64,000 bases of DNA from Pyrofollis japonicus (GTDB lineage: Archaea > Thermoproteota > Thermoprotei_A > Sulfolobales > Pyrodictiaceae). Of this stretch, positions 8,886 through 17,808 are shown one piece after another. Below the pieces are notes generated by a model. The model was given only the letters and a program-made list of their open reading frames with translations, made no database searches and was not told the origin of the DNA. The number at the start of each line of letters is the position of its first letter. The first letter of the stretch is position 1. Where the stretch lies: assembly GCF_033097485.1 (NCBI RefSeq), contig NZ_AP028634.1:1231126-1295125 (forward strand). The letters are read 5' to 3'. The position numbers and the translations under genes are program-made.

Positions 8886-9308
8886 TTGTCAGTACTGGCT
8901 GCGCCTAGGAGGAGAGAGGACGTCAAAGCCATTGAGAAGCTAGTCGACCTCGCTATTAAGAGGTATAATCGCTACCGTGGCGCAGAGAGCGAAGCAAAGC
9001 TCCTAAAGATAATGGGGGACACGGTGATCGTTGCCTTTGAGGGGAGCTTCTGCGAGACATGTGGCATAAACGACTGGGTTGACGACTTCCGCTACGTGAT
9101 CGAGGATCTTGGAGGCGAGGCCGAGCTAGTAACAATCATTGAGCCTGAGAAGCCCGAGGAGTTCTTCGATTACAGGATCGGAGTATTCAAGATAAAGAAG
9201 GTTCCTCCACTGGAGGAGCTTGAACGAATCGAGGCTGAGGAAAGGGAGCTAGAGGAGTGGTTCAGCGAAGGAGCTGGCGAGGCGGGGGAAAAGGCCGTAG
9301 AGGCCTAG
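8886..9308 (+). CDS. Conserved-looking acidic archaeal protein with a CETC motif, function unknown
   Basis: I chose the TTG at 8886 because a TATA-like box at 8829 and a GGGGTG at 8872 precede it; an in-frame start at 8817 would add 23 unlikely residues. The 140-residue product has an N-terminal helix (DVKAIEKLVDLAIKRYNRY), a beta-rich middle with SFCETCGINDWVDDF, and a highly acidic C-terminal tail. The paired cysteines could bind metal or form a disulfide. I do not recognise the family. It is a single gene that converges on the ABC-2 permease gene. Confidence 0.6.
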   Translation: MSVLAAPRRREDVKAIEKLVDLAIKRYNRYRGAESEAKLLKIMGDTVIVAFEGSFCETCGINDWVDDFRYVIEDLGGEAELVTIIEPEKPEEFFDYRIGVFKIKKVPPLEELERIEAEERELEEWFSEGAGEAGEKAVEA

Positions 9309-9364
9309 GCCTCTTTCTTTTCCGAAACGAGTCTTGGCGGGGAAAGCGATACCCCCTTGTTCTG

Positions 9365-10303
9365 CTAGAGGTCTGCTCTGTCAACGATCTTGTATAGCAG
9401 GATTACTGTGGCTATTATCCATGCTGGAAGGGAGACAAGCAGTAAGGGTATCAGGGAGCCAAGGTTCACCGTCGTGCTCAGAGCTATGGTTCTGCCAGCG
9501 ATGCGCACCTCTTCATGCCCTGTTTGGACCAGGTGCACTACCGGGCCGTGCGCGTGGTAACTGTACACGATTTCTGCAAGGGACTTACCCGCGTCGAGTG
9601 GTATGAGTGTCGCTAGGCGCAGCGCGGTTTCCTCAAGGCTCCCCCCATGAGCCATGATTATGAGGAACGACCCGAAGCTGATTATCATTGAGGCTACGAA
9701 GTATATACCTATACCGGATATTATGCCTACAAGTGGCTTACTACTCCTAAACCCCATTAGCGCCGACAGCGCGGCTAGGGGTACCGAGCCCACTGCTAGT
9801 AGTAGGCCGGTTACCAGGGGCCAGAGTGGCTCGGCCTGCCTTCCCGCGAGGATCCATGATGCAGCATAGATGCTGTAGAGCCCTATTATCCCGGCCAGGG
9901 CGAGGAAGGCGAGCAACGCTAGGAGCTTCCCCAGCACGTATTCTAGGCGTGTCACCGGCCTGCTCAACACTAGCCTCGTTAGGCCCGAGGCCCTGTCGGA
10001 GGCGAACAAGTCTCCCCCGTAGAGCGATACTACTAGCCACCACCAAGCTGCAAGGCCTGCCAGGCCCACGGCTAGAGATGAGCCAGTTACTCCCTGTAGC
10101 TCCGGGCTAACGTCTATCCCCGCGAGAAGGACCCAGAAGCGCGGACTATGCGGCACACTGACGTAGTGCTTCAGTGCTGCCGCTACGAGCACGGGGAGCA
10201 CGAAGAGCGCCAGCACGAACAAAGTAGACTTCTTGGCCAGGAATCTCCTCGCCTCTACTAATGCTATCCCAGTCACTACGCTGAGCCTAGGCATTCTCCT
10301 CAC
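9365..10303 (-). CDS. ABC-2 type transporter permease
   Basis: A 312-residue membrane protein with about six transmembrane segments, including an N-terminal one after EARRFLAKKS and a last one before LLYKIVDRADL. The segment FASDRASGLTRLVLSRPVTRLEYVLGKLLA is the typical ABC-2 cytoplasmic loop between the first helices. It overlaps the upstream ATPase gene by 17 bases, so the two are translated from one mRNA. The substrate is unknown; multidrug or lipid export is usual for this class. Confidence 0.85.
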   Translation of the reverse strand: MRRMPRLSVVTGIALVEARRFLAKKSTLFVLALFVLPVLVAAALKHYVSVPHSPRFWVLLAGIDVSPELQGVTGSSLAVGLAGLAAWWWLVVSLYGGDLFASDRASGLTRLVLSRPVTRLEYVLGKLLALLAFLALAGIIGLYSIYAASWILAGRQAEPLWPLVTGLLLAVGSVPLAALSALMGFRSSKPLVGIISGIGIYFVASMIISFGSFLIIMAHGGSLEETALRLATLIPLDAGKSLAEIVYSYHAHGPVVHLVQTGHEEVRIAGRTIALSTTVNLGSLIPLLLVSLPAWIIATVILLYKIVDRADL

Positions 10304-11207
10304 CTCCTAGGAGGGCCAAGTAGGCGTCCTCTAGGCTCGTCTCCCGGACCTCGTAGCTAAGCACCTTCACGCCGCCGCGCCTAAGCGCCTCCAGAACCTT
10401 GTCGGCCTCATCTATGCTGTGCAGCTGTATTCTCAGCGAGCCGGCCGCGACCCTGGTGAAGCTATAGCCCATGCTGCGCAGTAGCTGAGCCGCCTCCTCA
10501 ACATCCCTAACCCTTACAACAATGTATGGGCGCTTCACAGCCTTCTCGAACAATTCTCCAAGCGAGCCCTCAAACAATACTCTGCCAAAGTGTATTATTG
10601 CCACCCGGTCTGCGATGTCCTCAAGCTCCTTCAGTATATGGCTTGAGACAAGTACTCCCGCACCACTGTCCCGGAGCTCTAGGATAATCTTCCGGACCTC
10701 GGCAACCCATTCCGGGTCCAGGCCGCTAAAGGGCTCATCCAGCAAATAGTATTGTTTGCCCCGGGGGATGAGGGCCTGGGCTATGAGTAGGCGCTTCCTC
10801 ATACCCTTGCTCATACCGGCTATCTTCCGATCACAGTACTCCAGCAACCCGAGCCTCTCCAACGCCTCCCTAGCCAGGCGGCGCGCCTCGCTCCTCGGGA
10901 CACCCTCGAGCATAGCCAGTGACTCGAGTAGCCCGCAGCCGGTCTCCCATGGAGGGGCTTCTGGGGCTTCGGGGCTATAGGCTAGGAGCCTCTTCGCCTC
11001 AGGGATCCACGCAGGCACATCGTCGACCAATATTTCGCCGCTATTCGGCTTGACGAGGCCGAGCACGGACTTTATGAGCGTTGTCTTGCCAGCCCCGTTT
11101 GGGCCGACAAGCCCCATAACCGTGCCTCTGTCGAGGCTCAGCGAGACGCCGTTAAGGGCCCTTACCCGTCCATAGTTCTTGACGAGATCCCTTACTATGA
11201 GTGCCAC
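10287..11207 (-). CDS. ABC transporter ATP-binding protein, ABC-2/DrrA-like
   Basis: A 306-residue ATPase with Walker A GPNGAGKT at residues 35-42, a signature of the variant form MSKGMRKRL, Walker B YYLLDEPFSGLD and switch VSSHILKELE. The C-terminal 80 residues form the regulatory extension common in ABC-2 partners. It overlaps the permease gene at 9365-10303. The region upstream (11208-11349) carries an AT-rich stretch (TACATTATATAAATG near 11258-11272) that is a candidate promoter. Confidence 0.9.
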   Translation of the reverse strand: MALIVRDLVKNYGRVRALNGVSLSLDRGTVMGLVGPNGAGKTTLIKSVLGLVKPNSGEILVDDVPAWIPEAKRLLAYSPEAPEAPPWETGCGLLESLAMLEGVPRSEARRLAREALERLGLLEYCDRKIAGMSKGMRKRLLIAQALIPRGKQYYLLDEPFSGLDPEWVAEVRKIILELRDSGAGVLVSSHILKELEDIADRVAIIHFGRVLFEGSLGELFEKAVKRPYIVVRVRDVEEAAQLLRSMGYSFTRVAAGSLRIQLHSIDEADKVLEALRRGGVKVLSYEVRETSLEDAYLALLGGEENA

Positions 11208-11349
11208 TGTATCCTGCCTCCGAGAAGGGTTAGACTGGGCGCGGGGGACACTCTACGCTACATTATATAAATGTGACGGACTACTAAATATCTATCGAGT
11301 GCGGGGGTCTAGTCGGGCGGAAAACGAGGCGCAGCGAAGAAGGGGCAGC

Positions 11350-12177
11350 TTAGAGTTGTTCAAGCCGCTCAATGTCCTCTGGGCTGAGCCGCCACCCCAG
11401 TGCCCCGAGTATTTCGCGAAGGTGTTGCTTCTGCTCAGTCTTCGGGATAGCGACCACCCTGGGCCTAGCTATTAGGAAGTTGAGCGCCACCTGCACCGGG
11501 GTCTTGCCGTACTTCTCAGCTATCTCCCTCACAACCTTGTTCCTAGCCACCGCGCCCCGCTCAAGCGGGGTATAGGCCTGGATGGTTATGTTGAGGTTCT
11601 CACGTAGAATAGTCTCAAGTATCTCCTCGGCCTCGGCGCGGTGAAGCACACTGTAGTGCACCTGGTCCACCACTATCTCCGTCATAGATGTAGCGTGTAC
11701 CGCCTCCAATAGCTCGCGGGCGTCGAAGTTGCTGACACCTATGTAGCGGGCATAGCCCTTCCCATAGACTATTTTCTCGAAGCGCCTCACCTGCTCCGCG
11801 ATAGGCATTCCCGGCGCTGGCCAGTGTATGAGGAAGAGATCCACCTCCCTCACGCCCAGCCTCTCCAGGCTCGCCCTAGCAGCCGCCTCGATCCTCTCCT
11901 CACTGCTCAGCCTGCTCGGCAGCATCTTCGTGGTAATGAACACGCGGTCCCTGCCAACACGCCTAACAACCTCGCCAACAATCCTCTCCGCAGCACCCTC
12001 GCCATACATCTCAGCCGTATCTATAAGGTTGACAAGCCCAGACTCAATAGCCTCAACAAGAGTCTCAATCGCCCTCTGAGGGCTACGAATAGCCCAAGTA
12101 CCAAGACCAATAGCCGAAACCCTATCCGAGCCAATGACTTTCCAATCACTCGTGTCAACGGGGAACCTAGGCACCAA
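11350..12177 (-). CDS. Aldo/keto reductase family protein
   Basis: A 275-residue protein with the AKR tetrad visible: D53 and Y58 in DTAEMYGEG, K84 in TTKML and H118 in LIHWP. The C-terminal NADPH-binding element reads IPKTEQKQHLREI. Such enzymes reduce aldehydes and ketones with NAD(P)H in a TIM-barrel fold; the substrate cannot be told from sequence. The length is on the short side but complete. It is transcribed alone. Confidence 0.9.
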   Translation of the reverse strand: MVPRFPVDTSDWKVIGSDRVSAIGLGTWAIRSPQRAIETLVEAIESGLVNLIDTAEMYGEGAAERIVGEVVRRVGRDRVFITTKMLPSRLSSEERIEAAARASLERLGVREVDLFLIHWPAPGMPIAEQVRRFEKIVYGKGYARYIGVSNFDARELLEAVHATSMTEIVVDQVHYSVLHRAEAEEILETILRENLNITIQAYTPLERGAVARNKVVREIAEKYGKTPVQVALNFLIARPRVVAIPKTEQKQHLREILGALGWRLSPEDIERLEQL

Positions 12178-12454
12178 GAACCACCCCTAACCACTTAGAG
12201 AAAGCCATAGGGGGCTAGAAAACAACTAGCCCGGACACCTAAAAGCAGAATACCCTATTTCAGACCTTAAAGCAAAGACTTGTCTCGGAGGCAAAAAGGT
12301 ATAGTATTGATAAACTGCTAGCTTTGAGAACCACGTTCTAGATAGCGTTTAGAAGGCATGAAATTAATAAGGACATAAAGAATTTGTATTGACTAAAGTG
12401 CTGTGTAGTATTTTAGGTAGCTGTTCAACCTATTTGTGCTATTGGGTGTACTGC

Positions 12455-12724
12455 TTGGAGCCTCTGATCCGCGAGAGCTTAGAGATGATGCTAAGGAGAA
12501 TCAACCAAGAGATTGCTCTTGTTGAGGCTAGGCTTCAACGCATAGCTACCAGACTAGGTGCAAAGAGCTGGAGAGAACTAGATAAACTATTCAGCGAGAA
12601 GGACATTGATAGCCCTGAGGCGGACATGCTTTGGCCAGAGTACCTTTACTTGAAGAAAAGGCTCGAAGAACTCGTGGAGCATAAGAAGCGTGTGCTAGCT
12701 ATGCTAGAAGGCAGAGAGAATTGA
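12455..12724 (+). CDS. Small coiled-coil partner of a TumE-like toxin
   Basis: A helical protein of about 89 residues. Heptad-like segments (EIALVEARLQRIATRL and EYLYLKKRLEELVEHKKRVLAML) flank a loop. The longer frame from 12389 has a cysteine-rich lead that looks untranslated, so I favour the TTG at 12455, preceded by GGGTG at 12445-12449; the ATG at 12485 is also possible. Its stop overlaps the start of the next gene by four bases (TTGA), so it is likely the antitoxin-side partner in a two-gene module. That role is inferred from position. Confidence 0.5.
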   Translation: MEPLIRESLEMMLRRINQEIALVEARLQRIATRLGAKSWRELDKLFSEKDIDSPEADMLWPEYLYLKKRLEELVEHKKRVLAMLEGREN

Positions 12725-13103
12725 CGAGACTATATCGTGTACTAGACCTGGTCAATAAGCTCCTAGAAGAGTTTCACCCCATTATCAAGGTTGTAGAGCA
12801 TTACATGAGCGCCGAGGGGCGTTCCGAGTACTTGAATATAAGGATAAGCCTCCCCCAAATAGGAGGCCTTGTGGTTATACGCGAGTACTTGGAGAGCGGC
12901 AACGCTGTAGCCTATGGCTATTATCTGCAAATCAAGGGCTATGAGGAGTGTGGGATAACAGGCCGCATCATCCCGAAATACCTACCCATCCCCACCATAG
13001 ACATATAGATGGAGAAGTATATCCTCCCCCAAACCCATCACTAGAGGACTTCTTAAAGAGAGCAAGGAGCCTCCTCCAAGAAATAGGTAACCACAATGCT
13101 TGA
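12721..13103 (+). pseudogene. TumE-family (DUF6516) toxin gene with a frameshift
   Basis: The first frame (12721-13008) carries the usual beta-rich core, GGLVVIREYLESGNAVAYGYYLQIKG, then stops early with untypical residues. In another frame from about 12970 to 13103 the conserved end appears: PTHPHHRHIDGEVYPPPNPSLEDFL with the histidine cluster typical of the family, then a final helix. A net loss of one base modulo three around 12970 joins them, with the usual KYDN segment apparently deleted. TumE-family proteins are toxins of archaeal and bacterial TA systems. As read, this copy is inactive. Confidence 0.7.
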
Positions 13104-13131
13104 CCGACTTTCAAATACTTAGAACAAATAC

Positions 13132-13724
13132 TTAGAATATGACTCTCTCATTTTTCCTCGTCCACCAGACTCTAGTGGTCTGCTCTGATTGTAGCACAAA
13201 CTCGCTGTTCCTTTGAAGCCTTCTTGCCGTGCTATCGGCTCTAGCCCTGTCGGAGTGTAGAGCCTTAGCGCATCGGCTATAGGATAAGATCTTATTCCCC
13301 GTTGCTCTTAATTATCGTTACTAGTCGTTTAAACCTAATCTCTCCATGAATCCAGTCTACTACTTCTCTCCAATCTCCATAATAGTATCAAAAGAGTCTG
13401 CGAGAAAGATTCTGCTGAGTTCCCTCTGGCATCAGCGACTACAAACCTCACCTTAATACCCGGTTCTCCCGCCTTCTCCTTAGCTATACTTACTATTTCT
13501 CTATGAACATCAACCCCTATTACATTATACCCTCTCCTAGCAGGCTCTATCGTCGAGCCCCTAGTCCTGCATGCAACATCAAGCGCATTGAGGACCCTGC
13601 GACCCGCGTACTTCTTAAACACCTTTTCGGTAGCATCAACAAGCTTGGACACGCTATACACTAGGTAATCCCTATAGATTACGTCATAGTACCTAGCTAG
13701 CCGCATATAGAGAGGAATACTCAC
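13132..13724 (-). pseudogene. Decayed SAM-dependent methyltransferase
   Basis: The N-terminal 100 residues are readable from 13724: MRLARYYDVIYRDYL, a motif I region degraded to LDVACRTRGST, then YNVIGVDVHREI and VRFVVADAR. The middle of the domain is missing. Further down, in shifted frames, pieces of the same family follow: EVVDWIHGEIRFKRLVTIIK, then LRLYTPTGLEPIARQEGFK and TTRVWWTRKNE to about 13132. Deletion, frameshifts and stops show a pseudogene. It faces a second interrupted methyltransferase at 14054. Confidence 0.65.
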
Positions 13725-14053
13725 ACAAATCTCTAGTCCGATAAATATATGGGCTTAATCCAGGATAAGACTTGATGCAAGATCTCCCTTAAGTACCGAG
13801 AGCCAGGAACCCAGCATGAAACCGGTCTTATGAATCTTGATGACAACCTTTCTATAAGCCATGTGTGGAACAAAAGTCTATACAGAGATGCTCCTTCATA
13901 TAATTCACTAATGAGCCTCTCGACTAGACGAGCCCAGCTTAGATAAGATTCAAGACTAGGCCGGTGCCAACACGGGCCTGGGTGTAGTTACAGTTTTGGA
14001 GCATCATTGTGCTTATTTACACTATTATGGCGGATAGGCGGAGGAATCGCTCT

Positions 14054-14848
14054 ATGAGTGAGTGGATTCGAGAGGTTTTCATTGATAAGGCAGAGCTGTT
14101 CATCATAGTCATGGAGCACAAGTGGGATAGAGGGAGGAAGGAGGCCGAGGGTATTGCAAGAGTCCTGGAGAAGCACGGCGTCTCCAGAGGCTCTAGGGTA
14201 CTTGAGCTTGGCTGCGGCATCGGCAGGGTGGCGATACCGCTTGCGCAGCTAGGCTACAAGGTAACATGCCTCGATCTCTCCGAGCCCTTTATAGCTAGGG
14301 CCAAGGAGAGGGCTCAGCAAGAGGATGTGAAGAACCTGGCCCTAGTCGTTGGTGACGCCTATAGGGTGGACGGGGTTTTAGCCGGGCATAGTTTTGACGC
14401 CGCATATATAACGTAGACTACCCTCCTAGGCTATGGTAGCCGCGAGGACGATCTAGAATTGCTGAGAAGAACCAGGAGAGTTGTAAAGCCAGGCGGCCTA
14501 CTAGTAGTAGCCAATACTGCGAGCAGAGACCTAGTCCAGCGCACTGCTAGCTGCCCTAAGCCCTTCATGAGTGATCTCGATGACTTCGTTCTAGCCGAGA
14601 ACCCGGAATTCGACCCCGTTCGCTCCATAGTCAAGAATAGATGGGTCTTCTACAAGAAATCCGGCAAGAACTTGATATACGTAGACGAGTTCTCATTCAC
14701 GCTAAGAGTCTATACGCTCACAGAGCTAGTAGAGATGGCTGAAAACACGGGATGGGTCTTTGAGGCAGCGTACCACAGCCTAGAGACACTGGAGCCGCCG
14801 CACCCGGAGGGAAGCCCAATTAACGCAGTCTTTAGGAACCCGAAATAA
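14054..14848 (+). pseudogene. SAM-dependent methyltransferase interrupted by an in-frame TAG
   Basis: A strong ribosome-binding sequence (GGCGGAGGA, 14037-14045) precedes the ATG at 14054. The protein shows motif I VLELGCGIGRV and motif II VTCLDLSEPF, then reaches TAG at 14414-14416 after FDAAYIT. The same frame continues at once with TTLLGYGSREDDLELLRR, VVKPGGLLVV and a full C-terminal half to 14848. A TGG to TAG change would explain it, since tryptophan is common before this T-x-x-GYG segment in relatives. Substrate unknown. It is either a pseudogene, a readthrough gene or a sequence error. Confidence 0.7.
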
Positions 14849-15123
14849 TTGTCTTGCAAGGCTCGTGAAAAGCGATTAGATGTCTGCAACGGTTGAACTA
14901 GTTATTGTAGCTTTTAGCCTCTTTAAAATCTTTTTGTATGGCTAGATGAGGCTATGTAATTACGAAAAGAACTTTTAAGCTCCGGGGCTCTGGTAGCGTA
15001 GCTAACAAATGTCTTAGAGGATAGCATTAGTTGCTCGCAACTCGTAACCCCTAGTATTACAAGCAATGAAATATTCGTGACAACTATGCCTTAGCATTCA
15101 TTGTCTGGAATTTTGTTCTCCTC

Positions 15124-15378
15124 CTAGTCCTCAAAGATCTTCTTATATAGCTCGTTAAACAGTCTTATATATTCTCGTCCCTTGTCAGTCGTCACGTACA
15201 TATCCCCTTGCTTAGCGAGGAACCCCTTCCTCGTCAGCAGCTCAAGATACTTTTCAGCCGTCTTTGTGTTTAGGTTACATGCTAGCATTATCTGTGAGAT
15301 CCTTCTAGGCCTTCTGCAATATGTTAGAATGTCCCAGATGATTTCGTAGATGTTTCGCCTCGGCCTCATCCCTATCAC
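15124..15378 (-). CDS. Winged-helix DNA-binding protein (HTH_45-like)
   Basis: An 84-residue protein typical of archaeal winged-helix regulators: NIYEIIWDILTYCRRPRRIS, a recognition helix with LNTKTAEKYLELLTRKGFL, and a wing with YVTTDKGREYI. Such proteins regulate neighbouring genes as dimers. It lies 20 bases after the membrane-protein gene at 15399-15986 on the same strand, so the pair is probably an operon in which this protein regulates its own unit. That regulatory link is inferred. Confidence 0.8.
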   Translation of the reverse strand: MIGMRPRRNIYEIIWDILTYCRRPRRISQIMLACNLNTKTAEKYLELLTRKGFLAKQGDMYVTTDKGREYIRLFNELYKKIFED

Positions 15379-15398
15379 GCTCAGCGTTTTAGATAAAG

Positions 15399-15986
15399 CT
15401 ACTTTATGAGCTCAGAGAGCAAGTCCTCTAGCTGCTGAGCCTTCGCCAGCCTTCTGCAAATGGTTCTCTTCTCAAGATATAGTTCTAGAAGGCCGTAGAA
15501 GAGGTATACGGTGGCTGCGGCGAATTTAATCAAGCTTTCGTACGTCTTCTCAGCAATATATTCTCTTATAGCGAGTATTGTGCCTATGGCGCCAGTTATC
15601 GTTAGTAACGCACCCACAACTGCCAGGTGTAGACGATAACCCCGGTAGAGAGAGACCACGTCTTTTATGAGCTGGGCTGTCTTCTCTTCATCTAGTTCGC
15701 GTAATCTTTCATAGGGGGATGGTAGGAGCATGTACTTTCTTAGAAGACGCCAGATGCTATAGGTTAGAATAGCCGATATCAAGAACCATATAGCGCCGAA
15801 GAGGGCTGAGAATACGTTAAACAAAGTCTCCAAGATACAAGTGCTCTCTAAAGCTTTCCCAGCAAAATAGCTTGCTATTGAACCTGATAAAGCAAGCGAG
15901 ATCGACGATATAGTAAACCAGGCAAGTATCTCGCGGACAACCCTTTTACCTATTGCTGCTTCGTTAACAACCACTACAGTCACCAC
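15399..15986 (-). CDS. Four-helix membrane protein paired with a winged-helix regulator
   Basis: A 195-residue protein with about four membrane segments in two hairpins (about residues 20-45, 55-80, 118-142 and 150-172) joined by a charged loop (RLRELDEEKTAQLIKDVVSLYRG) and ending in a charged helix. I recognise no family. A TATA-like CTTTATAAG on the minus strand (plus coordinates about 16047-16055) lies upstream. It is first in a two-gene unit with the winged-helix gene. Confidence 0.6.
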   Translation of the reverse strand: MVTVVVVNEAAIGKRVVREILAWFTISSISLALSGSIASYFAGKALESTCILETLFNVFSALFGAIWFLISAILTYSIWRLLRKYMLLPSPYERLRELDEEKTAQLIKDVVSLYRGYRLHLAVVGALLTITGAIGTILAIREYIAEKTYESLIKFAAATVYLFYGLLELYLEKRTICRRLAKAQQLEDLLSELIK

Positions 15987-16191
15987 TAATACCTGCGTAG
16001 GTACTATACTTGTCTAAGGCTATTGTGTACTCCAGGTTCAAAAAGCTTATAAAGTAAAACATTGATTTGGCTAAAGTCGGCATATAGCTAAATAGAACAT
16101 TTTGATATCTATAAATGTAATGCAAGAGATTCGAGGAAGAATAGTAACAGCTTAGGGACTCTATTCTGTCCTACTGTTAGCGGTGGCTAGC

Positions 16192-16386
16192 ATGTCTAAA
16201 GCTATCAAGGTCAAGTATGAGAAAGGAGTACTGAAACCGATTGGAGAGGTTGAGCTCAGAGAGGGAGAAGAGCTAGAAGTAATAGTTGTCCGTAAGACTT
16301 TCAAGGGTTTTAGCAAAGAGGCTGGCAAGTATCGATTCAAGGTTGGTCGAGATATTGTTAAAGAGTTTATAGAGGAGAGGAGATAA
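16192..16386 (+). CDS. AF2212/DUF104-family antitoxin
   Basis: A 64-residue protein beginning at the ATG at 16192, which has GGTGG six bases upstream; a GTG at 16183 is in frame. The sequence KAIKVKYEKGVLKPIGEVEL followed by EGEELEVIVV is the hallmark beta structure of AF2212-like antitoxins, which pair with PIN toxins. A basic helical C terminus would contact the toxin. The PIN toxin gene follows at once and is frameshifted. Confidence 0.85.
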   Translation: MSKAIKVKYEKGVLKPIGEVELREGEELEVIVVRKTFKGFSKEAGKYRFKVGRDIVKEFIEERR

Positions 16387-16859
16387 TTGACACATCGCGT
16401 CATAGACGTAGTGGTAATCGACACTAGTGTGTTTGCCAACTACTATCTACTTTATCCGAGAAACCGGAGAGCCGCGGGAAGGCTAGAAGGGTTCTCGACA
16501 AGCTGTCTCTCAGAGATGTAATAGTTTATGAGCCTTTTCTCTTCGAAAAAGAGCTTCGAGCCGTTCTTGTACGAAGAATTCCTCCGGAGCAGGTTCTTGA
16601 GATAGTTAGCGCTACACTAGGCCATGTAAACGTGGTGGGAGAGGAAGAGATACACGATAAAGCCGCAGAAATAGCACTAGTCACGGGGTGTAGAGCGGTT
16701 GACGCATATTTTACTGCAACAGCTAAGCATGCTAAAGCGATCCTAATAGCCAGTGATAAGGTTATGAGGGATAATGCTCGGAAAATTGGAGTTGAAGCTT
16801 GCTATCTGCTCGACAACAGAGACTACGCAAAACTCATAGCAAGCCTAGAAACCGGTTAG
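16387..16859 (+). pseudogene. VapC-like PIN-domain toxin with a one-base frameshift
   Basis: The first frame gives VVVIDTSVFANYYLL with the first catalytic aspartate. After about 16447-16455 the correct continuation is in another frame: LSEKPESRGKARRVLDKLSL, then FEKELRAVLVRR, AVDAYFTATAKHA and ASDKVMRDNARKIG to the stop at 16859. The catalytic E and the later D are all present. One deleted base accounts for the break. VapC toxins are RNases that cleave tRNA or rRNA. The intact antitoxin precedes it, so the toxin alone appears inactivated. Confidence 0.75.
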
Positions 16860-16980
16860 ACTCTAACACATTTAGGAAAATAAAGATACTCGCAAAGCCC
16901 TACATCCCAGTGCATATTCTAAAAGAGGTTATGTAAAAAGCTCATACTCTCTCTATCATTAAGGTTGAAGAGACACAAGT

Positions 16981-17184
16981 GTGTACAAGGTTAGAGACAT
17001 TATTAGAGCTAAGCTCACTAGGCTCAACAAGACAGCGGAGAAACTCAACGTGACTCCACCAACTCACAACGACTTCAAGGAGAGCAAGAGAATAATACTA
17101 GAGTACAGGCTGCTACTGAGCTATGCACTAATAACAGGCAATTATGAAGAGAGATTGAATAGAAGAGGTCTTGACAATGGATAA
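16981..17184 (+). CDS. Uncertain small basic protein
   Basis: A 67-codon frame from a GTG at 16981, rich in lysine, arginine, leucine and asparagine, with two helix-like segments (VRDIIRAKLTRLNKTAEKL and SKRIILEYRLLLSYALI). I recognise no family. It lies at the end of an island of broken toxin-antitoxin genes and could be a remnant of a larger helical protein. Confidence 0.3.
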   Translation: MYKVRDIIRAKLTRLNKTAEKLNVTPPTHNDFKESKRIILEYRLLLSYALITGNYEERLNRRGLDNG

Positions 17185-17397
17185 CGATCTAGGAGAATAC
17201 CTTGACTAAAAATCGTATATTAAGATTCCTGCCGGCTCAGTATATCCCTGCACTCCAACCAGTTGCCCTAAAAGACTCTACAGTAGCTCCTATAACTTCA
17301 AGTAATTAATCATGTCCTCTATACTATTATACAATTTTCTACAAATGTTGTCAACAAAATGTTGTGATTCGCTAGCACGAGTCTACAGTCTCGGAGA

Positions 17398-17772
17398 CTA
17401 ACACCTCCTTAGCATTAGAAGGATTAGGGCAACGATTGCTAGGATGGCCATGGCTGCCTCTCCTGGGGATAGGTAGCAGTTGGCACATGTGTGTAGGCCC
17501 GTGTAGAGATGGGTGATTGCCGAGGCTAATAGGAGGCCTATGCTCGGTAAGAGGCTGCGCCTATGTATCGCGGCTAGGGCGGCGAGCTCGACTAGGAGTG
17601 CGGAGCCGTATACTGGTAGCAGCTTCTCTACTGCTTCGCTGCCCTCGATTTTCCTGTGGTCCCAGTATCCTTCCGGGTTCATTAGGACGAAGAATACTGC
17701 GAAGAAGTCCCAGAGCGCGAGTAGCGCGACGATCGCCAAGGCGGCTCTAGCTAGGCCTCTTCCATGCCTCAT
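17398..17772 (-). CDS. Small membrane protein, function unknown
   Basis: A 124-residue protein with about four membrane segments and a soluble loop (PEGYWDHRKIEGSEAVEKL) after the first one. A short segment HTCANCYLS carries a C-x-x-C pair. It follows the large surface protein gene on the same strand with a 36-base gap and may be co-transcribed with it. I recognise no family. Confidence 0.55.
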   Translation of the reverse strand: MRHGRGLARAALAIVALLALWDFFAVFFVLMNPEGYWDHRKIEGSEAVEKLLPVYGSALLVELAALAAIHRRSLLPSIGLLLASAITHLYTGLHTCANCYLSPGEAAMAILAIVALILLMLRRC

Positions 17773-17808
17773 GGCTGCTCGAGACCCCCCTCCTTAGCTG
17801 TACCCGGG

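Noticed and set aside
14414-14416. TAG read as pyrrolysine
   Set aside because: No other gene here is interrupted by TAG, TAG is a normal stop for many genes in the window, and no pyl genes are present; a nonsense change or error is simpler.
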